DNA from: Empedobacter tilapiae | GTDB lineage: Bacteria > Bacteroidota > Bacteroidia > Flavobacteriales > Weeksellaceae | Length of the DNA stretch: 64,000 nucleotides | NCBI RefSeq assembly: GCF_004785645.1 | Contig: NZ_SRPE01000012.1 | Span: 1-64,000, forward strand | Direction: 5' to 3' | In this document: positions 19,997 through 29,051 of the stretch, one piece after another | Position numbering within the stretch: the first letter of the stretch is position 1 | Layout: every line of letters begins with the position of its first letter | Program-made: the position numbers and the translations under genes | Notes under the pieces: model-generated | Databases searched by the model: none | The model's input: the letters and a program-made list of their open reading frames with translations, nothing else | Told to the model about the DNA's origin: nothing

Positions 19997-20317
19997 ATGT
20001 TTGAAAGAAGGCAATTTAATTATGAAACTTCTAGTGTCGCACTTAGAGAGTTAGCAGAAAAAGGATATCAAGAAGATTTTAACTTGTTGGAAAGTGATTT
20101 AATTGATCATCCTCACGATTTTAAGATCATATATATATATCGCTACGAAGGAAATTCAAATCCTGAAGATGAATCAAGTGTTTATGGAATTGAGAAAATT
20201 TCGACAGGAGAGAAAGGTGTTTTGGTTGTAGGTAATTTAGGATTTGTTCAAACGAGTTTAGCTTCAATACTTATACAGTTGGAAATAGAAGGACGAGGAA
20301 CTATTCTGAAAAATTAA
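19997..20317 (+). CDS. Conserved small protein, paralogue of the gene at 30463-30771
   Basis: 106 residues, soluble and acidic. The core is [19 protein letters not shown]...GEKGVLVVGNL. The 102-residue product of 30463-30771 shares the same core ([19 protein letters not shown]...[11 protein letters not shown]) and the same overall layout, so they are paralogues about 10 kb apart. Homologues in Flavobacteriia are sometimes labelled phosphoribosylpyrophosphate synthetase, but nothing here resembles that enzyme. No function is assigned. It is monocistronic and ends at a bidirectional terminator. Confidence 0.75.
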   Translation: MFERRQFNYETSSVALRELAEKGYQEDFNLLESDLIDHPHDFKIIYIYRYEGNSNPEDESSVYGIEKISTGEKGVLVVGNLGFVQTSLASILIQLEIEGRGTILKN

Positions 20318-20360
20318 ATTCGAAGAGAATGTATAGACTACTAAATATTACCATAACAAA

Positions 20361-20400
20361 CTAAAAAGCGTTATCAAATGAAACTGATAACGCTTTTTAG
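20361..20400. terminator. Bidirectional terminator
   Basis: A 16-bp inverted repeat CTAAAAAGCGTTATCA (20361-20376) / TGATAACGCTTTTTAG (20385-20400), between converging genes. Confidence 0.88.
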
Positions 20401-20412
20401 TTGTGAAATATT

Positions 20413-20601
20413 TTACTTCTCTATTTCAAGCAATATTTTATATTCTTGAAAACGATGTTCGCGAATTGGACGAATAAAAGGTTCGGTTTTAAAATGTAAA
20501 AGTAAACATGGGCTTATATTTTTATATTTCGTTACGAATTCATAGGAAATCAATTCCCCATTTTTAATTCGTTGTTTTATTTTGTTATGATATGGATACA
20601 T
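20413..20601 (-). CDS. Conserved small protein, 62 aa
   Basis: The conserved-looking part begins MYPYHNKIKQRI and continues ISPCLLLHFKTEPFIRPIREHR. I recall similar ~60-residue proteins in Flavobacteriia without a known function. A longer frame starts 14 codons upstream at 20643, but TATCTTTG on the minus strand (plus-strand 20625-20632) matches a -7 box. That makes the ATG at 20601 the likelier start. It is a basic protein with no signal peptide. Confidence 0.6.
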   Translation of the reverse strand: MYPYHNKIKQRIKNGELISYEFVTKYKNISPCLLLHFKTEPFIRPIREHRFQEYKILLEIEK

Positions 20602-20624
20602 TTTGAATCTTAAATAATCATAAA

Positions 20625-20632
20625 CAAAGATA
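20625..20632 (-). promoter_or_regulatory. Possible -7 box TATCTTTG
   Basis: Read on the minus strand it matches TAnnTTTG and lies about 24 bp upstream of the ATG at 20601. No clear -33 TTG is seen. Confidence 0.4.
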
Positions 20633-20794
20633 TTGAAAAACATTAAAAATATTTAGAATCTTAAATCTTAAGCTCTGTAAATAGTCTATTACTTCAAAGG
20701 AATGATTTTTAATATTTCTTTTAAAAAATATAGATTTCATTAGAAAAAAATATTTTGTAAAAAAGGGCTTTCTAAATTAAAAAGAGATCACATT

Positions 20795-20840
20795 AAAAAA
20801 ACCACCAATTAAAGATGGCATCTTTAATTGGTGGTTTTTT
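20795..20840 (-). terminator. Terminator of the SPOR-domain gene
   Basis: A long stem AAAAAACCACCAATTAAAGA paired with its complement ending in TTTTTT, with a three-base GGC loop at 20817-20819. Confidence 0.9.
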
Positions 20841-20863
20841 AATAAGGAATTTGTTATCTAATT

Positions 20864-21352
20864 TTATTTAGCTTTTCTACATAAAACTTTAAAAGGTATA
20901 GAAAATGCGCTATTATATTTTGATTTCAAACGACGAATATCTTTAGAAGCAGAAGCTCTTGTGAAATAATCTCCTACTAAAACACGATAATCAGGAGAAT
21001 AATATACAGTTTGAGCAGACAAGTCAGGGTATGAACGCATAAACTCATTTCTTACTTTATCAGCATCTTTTCTGTCTTTAGAATAATAAATCTGGATTTT
21101 AAATCCATTAATTTGTGGATTTCCTGCACATGGATCACTTGATTGTACTGTAGCTTTTTTTTCCGTATTTTTTTTCACTGGAGTAGCGTATGTACAAGTA
21201 GCATCCTCTTTTGTTTTTAGTATTGTATTTATTCTACTATCAATCTCGATATTTAAAGTACCATTATTAATAAATTGAACAGTATCAATTTTATCTTGTG
21301 CAAAAATAAAAGTCGAAAAAGAGACAATGAATAAAAAGATAAATTTTTTCAT
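20864..21352 (-). CDS. Secreted SPOR-domain protein
   Basis: 162 residues. A signal peptide ends at FIFAQ (residue 19). A short linker with two Cys follows, then a SPOR domain (about 83-160: GFKIQIYYSKDRKDADKVRNE ... YRVLVGDYFTRASASKDIRRL). SPOR domains bind denuded peptidoglycan glycans enriched at division sites. There is no membrane anchor or enzymatic domain, so it is probably a periplasmic peptidoglycan-binding accessory. It is monocistronic. Confidence 0.85.
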   Translation of the reverse strand: MKKFIFLFIVSFSTFIFAQDKIDTVQFINNGTLNIEIDSRINTILKTKEDATCTYATPVKKNTEKKATVQSSDPCAGNPQINGFKIQIYYSKDRKDADKVRNEFMRSYPDLSAQTVYYSPDYRVLVGDYFTRASASKDIRRLKSKYNSAFSIPFKVLCRKAK

Positions 21353-21765
21353 AGGATGAAATTAATTTGTGCAAATATACTTCTTACAATTAAGTTATTA
21401 AATTTTATAGTCTTTTATTTTCCTACAACTAATATTGTTCCAATTTTTAAAATAAATTAAAAAAAGAATTTAGTTGAATATTATTGATTGACAATTTGAA
21501 AGAGTTTAAACTTTATATTTTTATATAGTTATGTTAAATGGGACTTTTTTTCAAGTTAATCATCTCTTATGTTGATTGAATAAATATTATTTATAGAGCT
21601 ATATTTTTTAACAATTAATTTAGAATTGTTTTAAATTAAGCTCAATGATAAAGTTCAGTATATAAACTTTATGATTTTGTTAAGTATTGAAGCTATTTTT
21701 GCTGTTGTTAAGTGTTCAAATAAAAACGAGTTAAAAGAAACAACGAACTGAGATTATTTAAGTAA
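21353..21765. other. 413-bp AT-rich leader upstream of the act operon
   Basis: No gene is visible. The region separates the divergent SPOR gene from actA and must hold the operon promoter. The best -7 candidate is TATTTTTG at 21694-21701. No riboswitch-like structure was recognised. Confidence 0.55.
21677..21701 (+). promoter_or_regulatory. Possible act operon promoter
   Basis: TTG (21677-21679) and TATTTTTG (21694-21701) match the -33 and -7 elements, but the 14-bp spacer is shorter than the usual 17-23. A 65-base leader would precede actA. Confidence 0.35.
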
Positions 21766-23184
21766 ATGAAGGCAAGATTTCTAAAAAGAATACGTTTATG
21801 GAGCTGCGCGATAATACTATCGACGTTCTCCCTAGCAAATGCCCAAGATGCAGGAAAAGGCTACGAGTTATTCGAGGCTAATTGTACTGCTTGTCACCAG
21901 ATTGATGGTAAATTAATTGGGCCGGAATTACGTGGTGTAGAGAAACGCGTACAAGAAGAAGCTGGACTTGGAAAAGAGTGGTTACACGCTTGGATTAAGG
22001 ACAATAAAGCTTTACGCGAATCTGGAGATGCATACGCAAACAAAATTTATGCTGATTACAATAACACTGAGATGTTAGCTTTCCCTAACTTATCAGATGG
22101 TGATATTGATGATATTTTAGCATATACTGCTGATCCTGATGGAGGGGTTAAAGCTTTTGAAGAAGCTAAAGCTGCTAAAAAGAAAGAAGCTGCTGCAAAG
22201 AAAGCTGCTGAAGCTGCACAAGGAGGTGGAGCTAATTCAGGAGTTATCGCAGTAGGTTTTGTTGTTTTAGCAACATTGTTATTGTGGATTTTAGTTCGCG
22301 TTAATGCGTTAGTAAAAGCTACATCTTCTGATAGAATTGGTCTAGATGAAGAAAAAATGGCATTCTCTTTCGCTAGCTTATTCCAAAAATACCAAAAAGT
22401 AGGTAATGTTCTAATTGCTGTTTTGGCTTTCTTTGCATTATATAATGTGTATTGGGGATTAATGGGAATTGGAGTTGATAAAGGTTATGAACCTGAACAA
22501 CCAATTTATTTTTCTCATAAAGTTCACGCAGGTGTACAAGGTATAGATTGTCAGTACTGTCACAGCTCTGCTAAATACGGTAAAGTGTCTGGAATTCCTT
22601 CTCCAAATGTATGTATGAACTGTCACAAAACAATCAAAGAATATAAAGGAGATTACTTCGAGGAAGAATTAATTACTTCTGGCAAATTCGCTGATGAAGA
22701 TGCAGTAAAAACATTCTATACTGGAGAAATTCAGAAAATGTACAAAGCTATTGGATGGAATCCTGAAACAAATAAATACGATGGTCCACAAAAACCAATC
22801 GAATGGGTACGTATCCATAATATGCCAGATTTCGTATTCTTTAGCCACGCGCAACACGTTGTAGCAGGAGAGAAAGCGATTAAGAAAGCGATTAAAGACG
22901 GAACTATTCCAAATGCTAAAGAGTTGAACATTGGGTCAGGAGATCAAGTTTGTTTCGCGTGTCACGGACGTGTTGATGAAATGAACGAAGTGAAAATGGC
23001 GAATGATTTTACAATGGGATGGTGTATCGAGTGTCACAGAACTACTGAGGTAGATATGGACAACGAGTATAACAAAGAATATTACGCAGAACTACACGAG
23101 AAATTGAAAAAACAGTACGGTGACGCAACTAAGATTACAGTTGATGCTATCGGAGGTTTAGAGTGTGGTAAATGTCATTATTAA
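21766..23184 (+). CDS. actA: Alternative complex III subunit A, monohaem plus pentahaem cytochrome
   Basis: 472 residues. The signal peptide ends at LANAQ. A monohaem cytochrome c domain (CTACH, residues 40-44) is followed by an Ala/Lys-rich linker and two membrane helices (about 160-176 and 210-232). A pentahaem domain follows with CQYCH, CMNCH, CFACH, CIECH and a final CGKCH. It is the multihaem subunit of alternative complex III, which oxidises menaquinol and passes electrons to cytochrome c or oxidase. The fusion of an N-terminal monohaem domain to ActA is seen in Bacteroidota. First gene of the act operon. Confidence 0.95.
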   Translation: MKARFLKRIRLWSCAIILSTFSLANAQDAGKGYELFEANCTACHQIDGKLIGPELRGVEKRVQEEAGLGKEWLHAWIKDNKALRESGDAYANKIYADYNNTEMLAFPNLSDGDIDDILAYTADPDGGVKAFEEAKAAKKKEAAAKKAAEAAQGGGANSGVIAVGFVVLATLLLWILVRVNALVKATSSDRIGLDEEKMAFSFASLFQKYQKVGNVLIAVLAFFALYNVYWGLMGIGVDKGYEPEQPIYFSHKVHAGVQGIDCQYCHSSAKYGKVSGIPSPNVCMNCHKTIKEYKGDYFEEELITSGKFADEDAVKTFYTGEIQKMYKAIGWNPETNKYDGPQKPIEWVRIHNMPDFVFFSHAQHVVAGEKAIKKAIKDGTIPNAKELNIGSGDQVCFACHGRVDEMNEVKMANDFTMGWCIECHRTTEVDMDNEYNKEYYAELHEKLKKQYGDATKITVDAIGGLECGKCHY

Positions 23185-23206
23185 TATAAAAAAGAGAGGA
23201 GTATAA

Positions 23207-26200
23207 ATGGCTTCGAAGAAAAATTACTGGAAAAGTTTTGAGGAGTTAACTGACAATACATTAAATGAAAAGTTAACTACCAATGAATTTGCAGAAGAAA
23301 TTCCTGTAGACAATTTCTTAGGGAATGATAACGCCATGGAGAATAGTCAAACTTCACGACGTGACTTTTTGAAGATTTTAGGGTTCAGTACAGCTGCTGT
23401 TACTTTAGCAGCTTGTGAAGCTCCAATCGTAAAATCTGTTCCTTATGTAGTGAAACCAGAAAACATTATGCCTGGTGTACCTACTTATTATGCATCTACA
23501 ATTTTTGATGGATACGATTATGCGAACGTATTAGTACGTACAAGAGAAGGTCGTCCTATTAGAATTGATGCAAACAAAGGCGCAAAATATTATGGTTCTA
23601 CAAATGCACGTGTTCAGGCGTCTGTATTATCATTATACGATTCTGATAAAATAAAATCACCTTTAACAAATGGTGGTGAAAACTTCAAAGCAACATCTTG
23701 GAAAGAAGTTGATGCACGTGTAACAAAAGCATTAGCATCAGTAGGAGGGAAAAAAGTAGTTATTTTAACTTCATCTTTACCTTCACCAACAACTAAAAAG
23801 TTGATTGCTGAGTTTGCAACAAAATATCCAACAACTCAACACGTTGTTTATGATGCAATTTCTTCTACGAATGCATTAGACGCAGCGCAAGAAGTTTACG
23901 GAAAAAGAGAAATCCCATTCTACGATCTTAAGAATGCTGAATTAGTTGTTTCTTTCAACGCAGATTTCTTAGGTGATTACAATGGTGGTGGAATGGAAGG
24001 TGATTATGGTGTTGCTCGTAAACCAGGAGCAAACATGATGCGTCACATCCAAGTAGAATCTGTTTTATCTTTAACAGGTGCAAATGCTGATACACGTTAT
24101 CCATTAAAACCAACTGATACTGAAAAAGTATTGGCTGAAGTTTATAATAAATTAGCAGGTGGATCAGCTTCATCTAAAGAAGCATTAGCTATTGCTGCTG
24201 AATTAACAGCAAAAGGTTCTAAAGCGGTTGTTATGGCAGATGGTTCGAAAGAAGCATACGCAATTGCATACGCAATTAACCAATTGTTAGGATCAGCTGC
24301 AGTTTCTGATAAAGCTGTTTTATTAAAAGAGTCTAACGATGCTGTATTTAATCAATTTGTTGCAGAAGCTAAAGCTGGACAAGTTGGGGTTTTATTAAAC
24401 TTCCAAACAAATCCAATTTATAATGCTAAAAATACAAAAGAAATTGAAGCAGCTTTCAAAAATATTGGACTTAAAGTTGGTTTAGTTGAAAAATTAGACG
24501 AAACTGCATCAGTAATGGACGTTATAGCTCCAGTTACTCACGGTTTAGAGTCTTGGAATGATTTCAATCCATTAACAGGTGTATATTCATTACAACAACC
24601 AACAATTCCACGTGTATTTGATTCTCGTCAATTCCAAGATTCATTAATCGCATGGATGACAGGAGTTACTAAAGTAACAGAAGTAGAAGATCCAAATGAT
24701 CCAATTATGGTGATGGCAGTTTCTGCAACTAAACAAAAAGTTTCTCCATATTATTTATATGTAAAACAAAACTGGGAATCAGCTATTTTACCAAAATTAG
24801 GTGTAGATTTCAACAAGGCATTATACAATGGTTATAATGAAGCTACTGAAACATCTGTATTTACTGCTAATACTGGTGTTGCTGCTGCAGCTGCTACAAA
24901 ATTAGCTGGTGCTAAAGCGACAGAATGGGAAATTCAATTCTATTCTAAAGCTGGTTTAGGAGATGGTACACAAGCAAACAATCCTTGGTTACAAGAATTA
25001 CCAGATCCAATTACACGTAACTCTTGGGATAACTATTTAACAGTTAACCCAAATGATGCGGAAAAATTAGGAATCAAAATTCAAGATAACTACAACGTTA
25101 CAAATGGAAGAATGCAATTTGACGGTGAGTATGTAAACTTAACTGTTAATGGAGTTGTTTTAGAAAACGTTCCAGTATTCATTCAACCAGGTCAAGCAAT
25201 CGGAACTGTAGGTTTAGCTTTTGGTTACGGTCGTACAAAAGCTGGTAAAGTTGCAAACAATGTTGGGGTTAACGCTTTCGCATTATATACGGGTAATGTA
25301 GGTGCATCTAACGTTAAGATCGAAAAATCTTCTCGTTCAGATAAACACGAATTTGCTAATATGCAACAGCAACCAACATTGATGGGACGTTATGAAATTG
25401 CAAGAGAAGTTTCTTTAGCAGATTTCATCAACACAGATCGTCAAGAATGGAATCCAGTTGCTAAAATGCCAACTTGGAGAGGAGATTCTCCAGTAGGAGA
25501 GGTTGACTTATGGGCTAGTTTTGATCGTTCTACAGGACCTCACTTCAATTTAACAATTGATATGAACTCTTGTACAGGATGTGGAGCGTGTGTGATTGCT
25601 TGTCAAGCAGAAAACAACGTACCAACTGTAGGTAAAGAGCAAATGCGTATGTCAAGAGATATGTATTGGTTAAGAATTGACCGTTACTACTCTGATGTTA
25701 CTTACAACGATCCGAATGGAAAATTAACTCAAAAAGTTGCGTTAGAATCTGATCCAGATAACGAACCACAACAATATACACGTTTAATTAAGCCAGAGGC
25801 TGAAAATCCAGATGTGATTTTCCAACCATTAATGTGTCAACACTGTAATCACGCTCCTTGTGAGACTGTGTGTCCAGTAGGTGCAACATCTCATGGTCGT
25901 CAAGGTCAAAACATGATGGCTTATAACCGTTGTGTTGGTACTCGTTATTGTGCAAATAACTGTCCTTACAAGGTACGTCGTTTCAACTGGTTTAACTGGG
26001 CGAATAATGACAAATACGACTTCCACATGAACAATGATTTAGGTCGTATGGTACTTAACCCAGATGTTGTTGTACGTACACGAGGAGTAATTGAGAAATG
26101 TTCATTCTGTATCCAACAAACTCAAGCTGCAATTTTAAAAGCTAAGAAAGAGAACAGAGTAGTTAAAGACGAAGAGTTTATGGCTGCTGCTGCTTGTGCT

Positions 26201-26368
26201 GCTGCTTGTGGAACAGGTGCGATGAAATTTGGAGATATCAATGATGATAAATCTGAAGTAAGAGCAGCATCGAAAGATAAACGTTCTTATGTTTTATTAG
26301 AAGAAATTGGTACAAAACCAAACGTTATCTATCAAGTAAAAGTTAGAAACAGAAAAGAACAAGCTTAA
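23207..26368 (+). CDS. actB: Alternative complex III subunit B, molybdopterin-like/iron-sulfur fusion
   Basis: 1053 residues. A twin-arginine motif SRRDFLK (R51, R52) leads to a hydrophobic stretch ending AACEAP (C70), so Tat export with possible lipidation. The body to about residue 760 is a molybdopterin-oxidoreductase fold. In ActB this fold is known to lack cofactor. The C-terminal NrfC-like part (about 785-1000) carries four Cys motifs: CTGCGACVIAC, CQHCNHAPCETVCP, CVGTRYCANNCP and CSFCIQQ. These bind the complex's iron-sulfur clusters. It lies 22 bp after actA. Confidence 0.95.
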   Translation: MASKKNYWKSFEELTDNTLNEKLTTNEFAEEIPVDNFLGNDNAMENSQTSRRDFLKILGFSTAAVTLAACEAPIVKSVPYVVKPENIMPGVPTYYASTIFDGYDYANVLVRTREGRPIRIDANKGAKYYGSTNARVQASVLSLYDSDKIKSPLTNGGENFKATSWKEVDARVTKALASVGGKKVVILTSSLPSPTTKKLIAEFATKYPTTQHVVYDAISSTNALDAAQEVYGKREIPFYDLKNAELVVSFNADFLGDYNGGGMEGDYGVARKPGANMMRHIQVESVLSLTGANADTRYPLKPTDTEKVLAEVYNKLAGGSASSKEALAIAAELTAKGSKAVVMADGSKEAYAIAYAINQLLGSAAVSDKAVLLKESNDAVFNQFVAEAKAGQVGVLLNFQTNPIYNAKNTKEIEAAFKNIGLKVGLVEKLDETASVMDVIAPVTHGLESWNDFNPLTGVYSLQQPTIPRVFDSRQFQDSLIAWMTGVTKVTEVEDPNDPIMVMAVSATKQKVSPYYLYVKQNWESAILPKLGVDFNKALYNGYNEATETSVFTANTGVAAAAATKLAGAKATEWEIQFYSKAGLGDGTQANNPWLQELPDPITRNSWDNYLTVNPNDAEKLGIKIQDNYNVTNGRMQFDGEYVNLTVNGVVLENVPVFIQPGQAIGTVGLAFGYGRTKAGKVANNVGVNAFALYTGNVGASNVKIEKSSRSDKHEFANMQQQPTLMGRYEIAREVSLADFINTDRQEWNPVAKMPTWRGDSPVGEVDLWASFDRSTGPHFNLTIDMNSCTGCGACVIACQAENNVPTVGKEQMRMSRDMYWLRIDRYYSDVTYNDPNGKLTQKVALESDPDNEPQQYTRLIKPEAENPDVIFQPLMCQHCNHAPCETVCPVGATSHGRQGQNMMAYNRCVGTRYCANNCPYKVRRFNWFNWANNDKYDFHMNNDLGRMVLNPDVVVRTRGVIEKCSFCIQQTQAAILKAKKENRVVKDEEFMAAAACAAACGTGAMKFGDINDDKSEVRAASKDKRSYVLLEEIGTKPNVIYQVKVRNRKEQA

Positions 26369-26402
26369 TTAAATTAGTAAAGAATTAATAAGGTAAACAA
26401 AT

Positions 26403-27806
26403 ATGTCACATTACGAATCACAGGTAAGAGAACCCCTTATTTTAGGACATAAAACCTACCACGATATCACAGTAGACATTGCTCGTCCAATTGAGACGCC
26501 AGCAAGTAAATTGTGGTGGACATGTTTCAGTATAGCAATGGTTGCTTTCATTTTCGGGATTGGAGCAATCGCATATACAGTTGGAACTGGTATTGGTGTA
26601 TGGGGATTGAATAGAACGATTAACTGGGGTTGGGATATCACCAACTTCGTATGGTGGGTAGGTATCGGTCACGCGGGTACATTAATCTCAGCCGTTTTAT
26701 TATTATTCCGTCAAAAATGGAGAATGTCGGTTAACCGTTCTGCGGAAGCCATGACAATCTTCGCCGTTGTACAGGCAGCGTTATTCCCTGTAATCCACAT
26801 GGGTCGTCCATGGTTAATGTATTGGGTATTCCCAATTCCTAACCAATTTGGATCTTTATGGCCTAACTTTAACTCACCATTATTATGGGACGTATTCGCG
26901 ATTTCTACGTATTTCTCTGTATCAACAGTTTTCTGGTTGATGGGATTAATTCCTGACTTCGCTATGATACGTGACCGTGCAACAAAACCATTCGCTAAGA
27001 AAATCTACGGAATCTTATCATTCGGATGGGGTGGTGGAGCAAAACACTGGCAACGTTTCGAAGAGTTATCTTTGGTATTAGCTGGTTTATGTACACCATT
27101 AGTATTCTCGGTACACACGATTGTATCTTTTGACTTCGCAACGTCAGTAATCAAAGGATGGCACTCAACAGTATATCCTCCATATTTCGTTGCCGGAGCT
27201 ATTTTCTCTGGTTTCGCTATGGTACAAACATTATTAAGTGTAATGCGTAAAGTTTTACACTACGAAGATTATATCACACGTAAACATATCGAGTACATGA
27301 ACATTGTAATCGTTGTTACAGGTGGTATGGTTGCAGTAGCTTACTTAACAGAGTTATGGATCGCTTGGTATTCAGGATCTCGTTACGAAGACTTTACATA
27401 CTTCTCTCCAGGAGCAGCAACAGGACCTTATTGGTGGGCATTCTGGGCGTTAATTATCTGTAACGTTTTAGTACCAGGATTATTATGGATTCGTCCAATT
27501 AGACGTTCATTCTTTTGGACATTCGTTATCTCTATCGTAGTTAACATCGGTATGTGGTTCGAGCGTTTTGATATTATTGTTATCAACTTAGCACGCGACT
27601 ACTTACCATCGAGCTGGACAATGTTTATGCCTTCATGGGTAGACGTAGGTATCTTCTTAGGTACTATGGGATTCTTTTCTGTGTTATACTTATTGTACGC
27701 ACGTACATTCCCAGTTATTTCACAATCTGAATTAAAAACTATTTTGAAATCATCAGGCGAAAGCTATAAAAAACATCATACTGAAGATGAGCATCACGAA
27801 CACTAA
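26403..27806 (+). CDS. actC: Alternative complex III subunit C, NrfD-like quinol-binding membrane protein
   Basis: 467 residues with about ten hydrophobic helices and a His-rich cytoplasmic tail (KKHHTEDEHHEH). It is a member of the NrfD/PsrC family and, with ActF, forms the membrane core that binds menaquinol. It opens with EPLILGHKTYHDIT, typical of ActC. Its 3' end overlaps actD by 20 bp, a tight overlap that suggests coupled translation. Confidence 0.94.
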   Translation: MSHYESQVREPLILGHKTYHDITVDIARPIETPASKLWWTCFSIAMVAFIFGIGAIAYTVGTGIGVWGLNRTINWGWDITNFVWWVGIGHAGTLISAVLLLFRQKWRMSVNRSAEAMTIFAVVQAALFPVIHMGRPWLMYWVFPIPNQFGSLWPNFNSPLLWDVFAISTYFSVSTVFWLMGLIPDFAMIRDRATKPFAKKIYGILSFGWGGGAKHWQRFEELSLVLAGLCTPLVFSVHTIVSFDFATSVIKGWHSTVYPPYFVAGAIFSGFAMVQTLLSVMRKVLHYEDYITRKHIEYMNIVIVVTGGMVAVAYLTELWIAWYSGSRYEDFTYFSPGAATGPYWWAFWALIICNVLVPGLLWIRPIRRSFFWTFVISIVVNIGMWFERFDIIVINLARDYLPSSWTMFMPSWVDVGIFLGTMGFFSVLYLLYARTFPVISQSELKTILKSSGESYKKHHTEDEHHEH

Positions 27807-28356
27807 AATCGTTTATGGTCTTTACGGAGACGATGATGATTTATTAAAAGCAGTAAAATCTATTCGTAAACAAGGTATTACGATAGACGAAGTATATACA
27901 CCTTTCCCTGTACACGGTTTAGATAAAGCGTTAGGATTAAAGAAAACTCGTATTTCTGATCTTGCTTTCTTTTACGGTGCATTTGGTACAACATTAGCAT
28001 CTTTGATGACATGGTTTATTATGAATCATGACTGGGCTCAAGATATTGGAGGTAAACCATCTTTTTCTTGGGGTGAGAATATGCCAGCTTTCGTACCTAT
28101 TATGTTCGAGTTGACAGTATTCTGTGCTGCGCACTTTATGTCATTAACATATTTAGTACGTAATAAAATGTATCCTGGTGCAAAAGCTAAAAACCCAGAT
28201 CCTCGTACAACAGATGATAAATTCTTAATAGAAATCAGAACTGCTGATGTTGAGAAAATCAAAAATGTATTTGTAGAAACTGGAGCTGAAGAAGTAACTG
28301 TAAAAGGTGATGTAGTCGTAGAATCAAGTGTTAACAATTTAGTACAAGAAGCATAA
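27787..28356 (+). CDS. actD: Alternative complex III subunit D (DUF3341)
   Basis: 189 residues. An N-terminal soluble domain (IVYGLYGDDDDLLKAVKSIR) precedes two membrane helices (about 58-76 and 97-118), and a soluble tail follows. It matches DUF3341, the ActD subunit of alternative complex III. It has no cofactor and its role is structural. The start lies within the end of actC, and the stop overlaps the actE ATG by one base (TAATG). Confidence 0.92.
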   Translation: MSITNTKIVYGLYGDDDDLLKAVKSIRKQGITIDEVYTPFPVHGLDKALGLKKTRISDLAFFYGAFGTTLASLMTWFIMNHDWAQDIGGKPSFSWGENMPAFVPIMFELTVFCAAHFMSLTYLVRNKMYPGAKAKNPDPRTTDDKFLIEIRTADVEKIKNVFVETGAEEVTVKGDVVVESSVNNLVQEA

Positions 28357-29033
28357 TGAAAAAGATAGCATTACTTATAGGATTAGGAAGTATTATCATC
28401 ACTTCTTGCTCTGATAAAAAACGTCACGCAAGTATTGTGTTTATGCCGGATATGTATTATCCAACAGCATATGATCCATACGAAAAAGCAACTTACGGTT
28501 ATCCTGAAGATAAAGAGAATTCTGAAGTTCCTGTAATGAGTAAAAATTACAATATGTCAGCATTAGAATCTGTAGATGGCGCTGTAGCAAGAACAGATGG
28601 TGATATTTTACCTTGGACTTTCAAAAATAATAACGCTGGTTATGCACAAGCGAAAGCTATAACAACTTCTCCTTTAAATGCAGGAAATAAAGCAGCTGAT
28701 TTAGAAAGAGGTAAATTATTGTATGGACAAAATTGTGCTGTATGTCATGGTGACGCTGGAGATGGACAAGGATCAATAGTAAAATCTAAAGCTTACTCTG
28801 GAGTTCCTACTTATGGAGAAAGAGATATTACAGTAGGTTCAGTTTATCATGTAATTATGTATGGAAAAAATGCGATGGGTTCTTACGCATCTCAATTAAC
28901 TCCTGCAGACCGTTGGAGAGTTGCTGAATATGTAATGAGTTTGAAAGGTGGTTCTGCTACTGCTGCTCCATCTGGAGAAGCAACTGCTGAAGCTAATCCT
29001 GCAACAGAAACTGAAACAGCAACTAATAAATAA
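28356..29033 (+). CDS. actE: Alternative complex III subunit E, monohaem lipoprotein cytochrome
   Basis: 225 residues. The lipobox IITSC puts the acylated Cys at residue 18. A haem c motif CAVCHGDAGDGQG lies mid-protein, with a probable Met ligand in GKNAMGSYASQL. The last ~25 residues are a low-complexity Ala/Thr/Glu tail. The protein would sit on the periplasmic face and accept electrons from ActA/ActB. It is coupled to actD. Confidence 0.94.
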   Translation: MKKIALLIGLGSIIITSCSDKKRHASIVFMPDMYYPTAYDPYEKATYGYPEDKENSEVPVMSKNYNMSALESVDGAVARTDGDILPWTFKNNNAGYAQAKAITTSPLNAGNKAADLERGKLLYGQNCAVCHGDAGDGQGSIVKSKAYSGVPTYGERDITVGSVYHVIMYGKNAMGSYASQLTPADRWRVAEYVMSLKGGSATAAPSGEATAEANPATETETATNK

Positions 29034-29051
29034 TAAAATAAGTTAATTATT